In this document: positions 1 through 6,258 of the stretch, piece after piece
Numbering within the stretch: position 1 is the stretch's first letter
Layout of the letters: the number at the start of each line of letters is the position of its first letter
Assembly: GCA_038230775.1 (NCBI GenBank)
Contig: JBBRMQ010000162.1
Coordinates: 1-10,015, forward strand
Direction: 5' to 3'
From: JBBRMQ01 sp038230775
GTDB taxonomy: Bacteria; Acidobacteriota; Thermoanaerobaculia; Gp7-AA8
Length of the DNA: 10,015 nt
The notes under the pieces: model-generated
What the model was told of the DNA's origin: nothing
Databases searched by the model: none
What the model saw: only the letters and a program-made list of their open reading frames with translations
Position numbers and translations under genes: made by a program

Positions 1-1963
<1,963 letters not shown>

Positions 1964-2266
1964 ACCGGTGTGATCCGCATGAAACTCGTTCACGACCGCA
2001 AAGAAAACTGTCCCGCGGACGCTCCGATCGTCGGACGCGTGACCGAAGTAGACGTTCTTCGAGTTCAGATTTAAGTCGGGCGACGTGGAGGTAGCTGGCT
2101 GGCATTCTTCCAGCGAGACATGTCCGCGATGCGACGCAGGCACGGCGGGATCACTCTCGAGACGAACGCGGACATTGCATTCAGGAGGTCGACGGTTCGA
2201 TCCCGTTCGGCTCCACCAGAACAACTCCGTAATTTAGCGCGAGCCTTGCCAGTTTTTTCATCGTGC
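1964..2266. other. Intergenic region between kinase and metalloprotease genes
   Basis: Apart from the tRNA-Ala fragment nothing firm is seen here. The kinase reading frame stays open on the minus strand through the whole stretch, including through the tRNA fragment, where it reads WWSRTGSNRRPPE. Such a translation is typical of ORFs read antisense across tRNA genes, so the open frame is likely not protein-coding at that end. Third-position GC in the frame upstream of 1963 is lower than in the kinase domain. A run of six T around 2253-2259 follows the tRNA fragment, without a good stem before it. Confidence 0.5.
2175..2218 (+). tRNA. tRNA-Ala 3' fragment (anticodon loop to CCA), 5' half missing
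   Basis: From 2182 on, the sequence fits the 3' half of bacterial tRNA-Ala: CAGG of the anticodon stem, variable loop AGGTC, T arm GACGG-TTCGATC-CCGTT with a closed 5-bp stem, acceptor strand CGGCTCC, discriminator A and encoded CCA at 2216-2218. TTGCA at 2175-2179 matches an anticodon loop with TGC. Upstream of about 2175 there is no D arm and no 5' acceptor strand (GGAGCCG or GGGGCCG), and the bases where the anticodon stem 5' strand should lie do not pair with TCAGG. It is therefore not a functional tRNA. A 3' fragment starting at the anticodon loop is the usual duplicate left by a tyrosine-integrase element that integrates in a tRNA gene. No integrase gene is visible in the window. Confidence 0.8.
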
Positions 2267-3904
2267 TCATTTTCTCACCGCGCGCCCGCGCCGAGCTTCG
2301 GGCACCATGATCATCTTCCCGCGGCTGCCCGTCGCTCGAGCGAACGCAGCGGCGGCGCCGGTCTGCAGCTCGCGCATGCGCAGGAGAATCTCCGGCCGCA
2401 CCGAATCAACGTCGCGTGTGAGAAGGACGAGCACAACCTTGAACACCTTCCCGCTCGTCGCGACGCCCGGAACGCGAGCTCCGTTCGCCTGAAGGATGTT
2501 GTCGATGCCGATGTCGTGACGCCGTCCGGACAACGTATAGATACTGATGCACGGAGATGCGAACCCCGTGAGCGTCGCGTCGTCGAGAAAAAACCACGAT
2601 GCCACTTCTTCGGGCGCGGCCAGGCCCATGAGGTACAGCTCGTGCCAGCTGAAGCCCGGCTCGACGCCGCAGTAATACGTGCTGTAGGTGTTGTTTCCCT
2701 TGTCTGTCCAGCTGTTGCCGCCGATCGGTGAGTAGGTCGCGTTGGCGCCCGGCTGCGGAAACGCCGCGGTTGTATTGGTGAAATAGGACGGATGGCCGTT
2801 CTGGGTCTTCGTCACGCCATCCAGCGTGTAGTCGAACCAATAGAGCCATCGGTGCGCAAATTCGTGCACGAACACCCACGTATTCGGCGCCCCCGGAGTC
2901 GCCTGCGTGATATTCCCCATGTGCATCTGCGCAGTTCGCAGCGGAAAGCGCGTACCGAACTGGATCTCATCCGCCCTCACGCGGTTCATGACTCCATCGA
3001 CGCCGGGATTGCCGATGATGCAGTACGCGCTGGCGAAGTTCACGATGTCAGTCGTGAAATCCTGATAGATCGCCACCGCGTCGATGTCGTCATCGCGGTA
3101 TCCGAACGTCGTCTTGAGCGATGCCCACACCAGTCCCGGATCGAGCGTCGGAGCTGAGAAGACCTCGACGATCGGAAGCGGCACCATGCCGTTGACTGCA
3201 CTGAGATCGACGTTCTGGAAACGCGGTGGCGGTGCAGGCGGTATCGGAGGCAGCAGCGGACCCGCGATCACAGCCACCGCCGGCCAGGTGATGCCGCCGG
3301 TGACCCGATACGAAAACACGATTCCGCCGTCGCTCTCGAGTCGAGCCTGCACATCGTACGCAAAGTTTCCGCTGTACAAGTCCGCTGGGACGCGCCAGGT
3401 CAGAAGCAGGCTGTCCGACGTTTCACGGACGAAGAGATCGACGGTCGGCGGTGACACCACCGTCCGCGGCACGAGAAACGGCGCGATCATCGGAAACGGC
3501 AGCTGTTGCAGCGATCCCTCGGTCAGCGGCGGCTGCACGATCGGTGGAACGGAAAAGAAGATCGCGCCGGCTTCGTACGGATCGATCTCCGAACGCCGAA
3601 TGCCTCCGAATGGAAAGGTGAATGAAGTGATCCGGTACGTCGTGTAGTGCAGCGAACCCACTCGCATGAATCGCTGCAGCAGTCCTCCCACGTTGGAGTC
3701 GTATTGAAGCGGTGTGGAACTGACGACGTATGCCTGATCCGAAACGGGTGTGAATTGCAACGAACGCCCGGAAAGATCAAACGGTCTGTCGGCAGACGTG
3801 AGGAAGGGAGCGGCGCGGAGCGTATGCCAGGGGATCGCCGTCTGCGATCGACATGGCGGCGCAACAACGACAACGACAATGCTGACGGCGAGCGCGAGCT
3901 TCAT
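2267..3904 (-). CDS. Secreted HExxH protein, putative zinc metalloprotease
   Basis: A 545-aa exported protein. The chosen ATG at 3904 starts a signal peptide (MKLALAVSIVVVVVAPPCRSQ). A GTG at 4009 in the same frame would add 35 residues rich in Arg and Pro in front of it, which is unlikely. The first two thirds look like secreted beta-rich domains with a Pro-rich linker (PPIPPAPPP). The motif VHEFAHRW (His347, Glu348, His351 from the chosen start) is the HExxH zinc-binding and catalytic signature of zincin proteases. About 70 residues later comes SWHELYLMGLAAPEEV, whose Glu422 or His421 could give the third metal ligand. I do not recognise a named peptidase family: there is no Met-zincin HExxHxxGxxH and no Glu at M1 spacing. 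Catalytic activity is inference. No strong ribosome binding site precedes the ATG. The gene stands alone between the tRNA fragment and a hairpin repeat. Confidence 0.85.
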   Translation of the reverse strand: MKLALAVSIVVVVVAPPCRSQTAIPWHTLRAAPFLTSADRPFDLSGRSLQFTPVSDQAYVVSSTPLQYDSNVGGLLQRFMRVGSLHYTTYRITSFTFPFGGIRRSEIDPYEAGAIFFSVPPIVQPPLTEGSLQQLPFPMIAPFLVPRTVVSPPTVDLFVRETSDSLLLTWRVPADLYSGNFAYDVQARLESDGGIVFSYRVTGGITWPAVAVIAGPLLPPIPPAPPPRFQNVDLSAVNGMVPLPIVEVFSAPTLDPGLVWASLKTTFGYRDDDIDAVAIYQDFTTDIVNFASAYCIIGNPGVDGVMNRVRADEIQFGTRFPLRTAQMHMGNITQATPGAPNTWVFVHEFAHRWLYWFDYTLDGVTKTQNGHPSYFTNTTAAFPQPGANATYSPIGGNSWTDKGNNTYSTYYCGVEPGFSWHELYLMGLAAPEEVASWFFLDDATLTGFASPCISIYTLSGRRHDIGIDNILQANGARVPGVATSGKVFKVVLVLLTRDVDSVRPEILLRMRELQTGAAAAFARATGSRGKMIMVPEARRGRAVRK

Positions 3905-3966
3905 GAGGGTCTGTCGGCGAGCGGCTCGCTCATCATACGGCCAGGACGACCTCGGTCTCAGTGGGC

Positions 3967-4001
3967 CGCCGGCACCCCTGCCGGCGTCTGGCGAGCGCCA
4001 G
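3967..4001. repeat. Double-hairpin REP-like element between PilZ and metalloprotease genes
   Basis: Two adjacent palindromes: CGCCGGC-ACCCCT-GCCGGCG (3967-3986, perfect 7-bp stem) and CTGGC-GAGC-GCCAG (3988-4001, perfect 5-bp stem). They lie 35 bp after the minus-strand PilZ stop and upstream of the metalloprotease start. With no T tract after them they are not a typical intrinsic terminator. The paired, GC-rich, intergenic layout resembles REP-type repeats. Only one copy is seen in this window. Confidence 0.55.
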
Positions 4002-4035
4002 CGTCGCACTTGCCCTGCTCTACACCTTCACGCGC

Positions 4036-4593
4036 TTAGTGATCGTTCTTTGCGAGTTCAGCGGCGAGCGCGTTGAGGAGCTTGCGTAAAGCAATGGCGG
4101 AAGCAGGATCAGTGTGGACAATCCGCAACCCGCTCTGACACGCAGTCTCGTCGCTTGCATGGAGTTGGTCGGGGGCGGTGCGCACGACTTCGCATTCGAG
4201 TCGAATCGGTCCAAAATCCGAGTGAAACATCACACTGTGACGACTACCAACGAGCTGCGCGTCTTGGTGATGAAGGACGCCCACCCCTGCCATAGAAACG
4301 TCGGCCACGTGCGCTGCGGTGACGCCCAGCGATGTACGGACAGGCTTCGGCAAACGGAGACGCTCGTGTCGTCGGCGGTCGTCTGACACACTCTGCAACT
4401 GGAGTGCGTCAACACGTGGCGCAGGGTCGCAAGCTTCGCAATCGAAAATTAGATGCTTCTCCTGCGCGTCTCGCCCGTAATGAGCAGCACTCTCGTGTGA
4501 ACACCAGCAGTCTTGCGCTTCGTGAGTTCGTCCGTTCATGGCAGCTGAAGTGTGACCGGCGGCGTCAACTTGTTCATCCATCTTTCGATACAT
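4036..4593 (-). CDS. PilZ domain protein (putative cyclic-di-GMP receptor)
   Basis: A 185-aa soluble protein. PilZ domains bind cyclic di-GMP and pass the signal to motility, secretion or polysaccharide machinery. Both ligand motifs are visible: the RxxxR box in DDRRRHERLRL (Arg74, Arg78) and the DxSxxG box in ADVSMAGVGV (Asp98, Ser100, Gly103), followed by strands such as PIRLECEVVRT. The N-terminal 70 residues are outside the domain and hold C29-W-C31 and C52-E-A-C55, which could bind a metal, though this is speculative. The C-terminus (about 165-185) is a short Ala/Leu-rich helix. The start is uncertain: ATG at 4593 is the longest, 4581 and 4539 are alternatives, and none has a clear ribosome binding site. 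No cyclase or phosphodiesterase gene is next to it, so its partner is unknown. Confidence 0.85.
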   Translation of the reverse strand: MYRKMDEQVDAAGHTSAAMNGRTHEAQDCWCSHESAAHYGRDAQEKHLIFDCEACDPAPRVDALQLQSVSDDRRRHERLRLPKPVRTSLGVTAAHVADVSMAGVGVLHHQDAQLVGSRHSVMFHSDFGPIRLECEVVRTAPDQLHASDETACQSGLRIVHTDPASAIALRKLLNALAAELAKNDH

Positions 4594-4613
4594 GCAAAAA
4601 TGGGAAGTATCAA
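4585..4613 (-). promoter_or_regulatory. Possible sigma70-type promoter before the PilZ gene
   Basis: On the minus strand TTGATA (4613-4608) is followed after exactly 17 bases by TATCGA (4590-4585). The -35 box is close to consensus and the -10 box is weak. Transcription would start near 4578, downstream of the longest ATG (4593), so if real it favours the start at 4539. This rests on a pattern match only. Confidence 0.25.
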
Positions 4614-4684
4614 CCCCACGGTCGTTTCGGCAGCCCCATCAGTCGCAAACAGGGATCCGGCTGGCGGTCCGCGCAACCCCGTAT

Positions 4685-4873
4685 TCACCGACAATACCGT
4701 TCGTAGGAGAGGAACCGCTTGATCTGAGCGATCCGGTACCGAAGGTCCGCCCACCAATATTCGAGAAGCACATCGCCCTGGCGGTAGCTGCGGTAATAGA
4801 CGTTCGACTCCATCTTGAAGAATGTCGCATCGAGGTTGGGTGCCGGCCGGAAGTGCTCCACTCCGTACTTCAA
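4685..4873 (-). pseudogene. Possible 3' part of a frameshifted gene, unknown product
   Basis: Read from a TTG at 4873 this gives 62 aa with well-behaved composition (MESNVYYRSYRQGDVLLEYW, then further Trp/Tyr/Arg-rich sequence ending SYERYCR). The frame is open upstream to about 4950 without an ATG. Just upstream, codon bias favours another minus-strand frame (VELIYILTLRRPEYLLQGD at about 4968-4912), so the two pieces may be one gene split by an indel. No family is recognised and there is no ribosome binding site. A short real gene starting at the internal ATG (42 aa) is the alternative. Confidence 0.3.
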
Positions 4874-4959
4874 AAGCTGTCCAGATTCTGGCGCGGCGCT
4901 GCGTTGGGAACCGGTCGCCCTGCAAGAGGTACTCCGGCCGCCGTAGCGTCAGAATGTAG

Positions 4960-5109
4960 ATCAGCTCCACCGACGTCCTGCGCCAGGTTCGGCTCGCTCC
5001 GACCGGCGTGTTCATCGACGTCGTGGCGCACATCTGGTACGCGATCCTGCACGAGGCGTCGCGCCGCGATCCGCTGTGGGGTGAATCGCTCGAACGCATG
5101 CTGGCCTGA
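4960..5109 (+). pseudogene. Possible C-terminal gene remnant, unknown product
   Basis: An open frame begins right after a TAG at 4957-4959 and ends in TGA at 5107-5109. It encodes about 49 residues that look like the end of a folded protein (VRLAPTGVFIDVVAHIWYAI, then HEASRRDPLWGESLERMLA). Nearly all third codon positions are G or C. No ATG is available at its left end and the frame is closed upstream, so this is likely the tail of a gene whose 5' part is lost or frameshifted. It overlaps the minus-strand trace near 4960, and only one can be coding there. Confidence 0.35.
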
Positions 5110-5159
5110 CTTGCACGTTGCGAAGATGCCGCTGCGGGCCTACACTCGGCAGCTTCGAG

Positions 5160-5342
5160 ATGGCCAAGCCCGATCACCTCTCCATGCTGATCGCCGACCT
5201 TCAGCGGCAGCGGAAGGACCTCGAACGCGATCTGGCGAACGACGAGCGCTCGAGCCACGTCACGGACATCCGGAAGAAGCTCGAACAGCTCAGCCAGCGC
5301 GCCGAGGAGCTGGCACGGACGCAGGACAAGAAATCGCACTGA
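5160..5342 (+). CDS. Small coiled-coil protein, function unknown
   Basis: A 60-aa very hydrophilic protein, MAKPDHLSMLIADLQRQRKD followed by Lys/Glu/Arg/Gln-rich heptad-like sequence to the end (KKLEQLSQRAEELARTQDKK). Leu and Ile spaced by 3 or 4 suggest one long amphipathic helix or a coiled-coil dimer. There is no signal peptide or membrane segment. The ATG at 5160 is chosen over an upstream in-frame ATG at 5118, because the extra residues (MRRCRCGPTLGSFE) look non-coding. The ribosome binding site is poor. Its TGA (5340-5342) shares its last base with the ATG of the histidine phosphatase, so the two are probably translated together from one mRNA. No known family is recognised. Confidence 0.65.
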   Translation: MAKPDHLSMLIADLQRQRKDLERDLANDERSSHVTDIRKKLEQLSQRAEELARTQDKKSH

Positions 5343-5848
5343 TGAAGCGCCTTGCCCTGGGGCTCATCCTATCGACCGCACTCGTCGCGTCGGCGGCAAC
5401 ATCACCGATCACGACGGTGATCCTCGTGCGGCACGCCGAGAAGGCCGGTCCCAGCGGAGACGTCGCGCTCAGCGCTGCAGGAATCGAGCGATCGATCGAG
5501 CTCGCACGCGTGCTGACCTCCGCAAACATCGCCGCCATCTACACCACGCAGTATCTACGCACGCAGCAGACCGCCGCACCGCTCGCCGCCGCCCGTCATC
5601 TGCAACCCGTCGTCATCACCGCTGCGGAGACGTACGCACGCGATGTCGTCGCGGCGATCCTTCGCGATCACAAGGGCGAGACCGTCGTCGTCGTTGGGCA
5701 CTCGAACACCACGCCCGACGTCATCCGCCAGCTCGGCGTCGCCAGCGCACCAACCATCGCGGATTCCGATTACGACAACCTCTACATCGTCTCGATCGCT
5801 GATGGCGCTGCGCCGAAACTGATCGCGCTGCACTTCGGCACGAAGTAA
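5342..5848 (+). CDS. Exported SixA-like histidine phosphatase superfamily protein
   Basis: A 168-aa protein of the phosphoglycerate-mutase-like histidine phosphatase superfamily, which uses a phospho-histidine intermediate. The core motif is VILVRHAEKAG (Arg30, His31 as nucleophile). The second Arg is in YLRTQQTA (Arg73) and the second His in VVVVGHSNTT (His120). These match the short, cap-less SixA type in length and layout. Residues 1-19 (MKRLALGLILSTALVASA) form a signal peptide, so it acts outside the cytoplasm, unlike true SixA, which dephosphorylates the cytoplasmic ArcB. Its substrate cannot be predicted. A much longer frame is open upstream to 4592, but the signal peptide, the ATG overlapping the previous stop and the non-coding look upstream set the start at 5342. 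Confidence 0.92.
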   Translation: MKRLALGLILSTALVASAATSPITTVILVRHAEKAGPSGDVALSAAGIERSIELARVLTSANIAAIYTTQYLRTQQTAAPLAAARHLQPVVITAAETYARDVVAAILRDHKGETVVVVGHSNTTPDVIRQLGVASAPTIADSDYDNLYIVSIADGAAPKLIALHFGTK

Positions 5849-5853
5849 GGAGC

Positions 5854-6069
5854 CTAGTGCGCGACCTCGAGCGCGCTCTCAACGCGATCGAGCAGATGGT
5901 TGCAGCAGCCGCTGATGCCGGCCTTCTCGCGGAAAACCGTCATGAGCGTCGCGCTCGTGAAGTGCTCTTCGCAAAACACCGCGGACACACGTTCCGCCAT
6001 GCGAAGAAAAGCCATGGAAAAGTCACCACTCGCGTCTTCCCTGATTTGAATGACGCGCACAACGGTCAT
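5854..6069 (-). CDS. Hypothetical 71-aa protein (competes with a plus-strand ORF)
   Basis: Starts MTVVRVIQIREDASGDFSMA and ends LLDRVESALEVAH. Its composition is balanced and helix-like, with higher third-position GC (about 70% by eye) than the overlapping plus-strand frame. Upstream on the minus strand TACAAT lies about 12 bases before the ATG, a fair -10 box, which would imply a very short or absent leader. There is no ribosome binding site. Its TAG ends 5 bases from the convergent phosphatase stop. No family is recognised. At most one of this ORF and 5857-6114 plus is likely to be a gene. Confidence 0.38.
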   Translation of the reverse strand: MTVVRVIQIREDASGDFSMAFLRMAERVSAVFCEEHFTSATLMTVFREKAGISGCCNHLLDRVESALEVAH

Positions 6070-6114
6070 GTGGCGCGGATTGTAGTCCCGACACCTAAGG
6101 AAGCTCTGCGCTAG
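5857..6114 (+). CDS. Hypothetical 85-aa protein (alternative to the minus-strand ORF)
   Basis: GTG start 8 bases after the phosphatase stop, preceded by TAAGGAG (5846-5852), a very good Shine-Dalgarno match that partly overlaps the phosphatase TAA, with a short 4-base spacer. This would make it the third gene of the plus-strand operon. Against it: the product is unusually His/Arg-rich in the middle (HRGHTFRHAKKSHGK) and third-position GC is low for this genome (about 56% by eye). No domain is recognised. Confidence 0.33.
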   Translation: MRDLERALNAIEQMVAAAADAGLLAENRHERRAREVLFAKHRGHTFRHAKKSHGKVTTRVFPDLNDAHNGHVARIVVPTPKEALR

Positions 6115-6122
6115 TGTGAGAA

Positions 6123-6237
6123 ACCCCTCACCCGGCCTTCGGCCACCCTCTCCCCGCAAGCGGGGCCAGCGGGCACAGCCTATGTCGGCCTTCTCCCCGC
6201 GTGCTGGCAAAAGGTGCCCGAAGGGCGGATGAAGGGT
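6123..6237. repeat. MITE-like non-coding element with imperfect terminal inverted repeats
   Basis: The left end reads ACCCCTCACCCGGCCTTCGG and the complement of the right end reads ACCCTTCATCCGCCCTTCGG. The two ends remain similar for about 30 bases, forming imperfect terminal inverted repeats. Inside are a GGCC-TTC-GGCC hairpin (6134-6144), CCCCGC-AA-GCGGGG (6152-6165), and a CCAGC ... GCTGG pair, so the whole 115 bp could fold into a branched structure. No ORF of its own fits. It sits just after the 3' end of the penicillin-binding protein gene. The CCCTCACCC...CCCTCTCCC...GCGGGG style resembles intergenic repeats common in GC-rich bacteria. Mobility is inference and no target duplication is obvious. 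Confidence 0.6.
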
Positions 6238-6258
6238 GCCGAACGGTGCAGGACTTCA

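Larger units (their letters stand above)
4594..5159. other. Region without an intact gene; traces of decayed coding sequence
   Basis: About 560 bp between the divergent PilZ and coiled-coil genes. Several frames show protein-like composition and high third-position GC over short distances, but none forms a complete gene of normal length with a start signal. The two best traces are listed separately: a minus-strand piece at 4685-4873 and a plus-strand piece at 4960-5109. On the minus strand a second frame (about 4890-4968, reading VELIYILTLRRPEYLLQGD) has strong codon bias that ends where the 4685-4873 frame becomes protein-like, as in a frameshifted gene. Confidence 0.45.

Noticed and set aside
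2144..2218. A complete tRNA-Ala gene.
   Set aside because: The 75 bases ending at CCA have no D arm, no matching 5' acceptor strand and no paired anticodon stem.
3967..4001. An intrinsic terminator for the PilZ gene.
   Set aside because: Strong stems but no T tract on the minus strand after them.
3905..4009. A 35-residue N-terminal extension of the metalloprotease from the GTG at 4009.
   Set aside because: It would put an Arg/Pro-rich segment before a normal signal peptide and it runs through the hairpin repeat.
4536..5339. A 267-aa minus-strand ORF.
   Set aside because: Most of it is antisense to the coiled-coil gene or Ser/Arg-rich; only about 4890-4968 looks protein-like, and this is mentioned as part of the decayed region.
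4592..5341. The long plus-strand frame upstream of the histidine phosphatase, which would give a 418-aa protein.
   Set aside because: The phosphatase has its own signal peptide and an ATG overlapping the previous stop; the upstream 250 residues are Arg/Pro/Ser-rich without domain features and overlap the coiled-coil gene in another frame.
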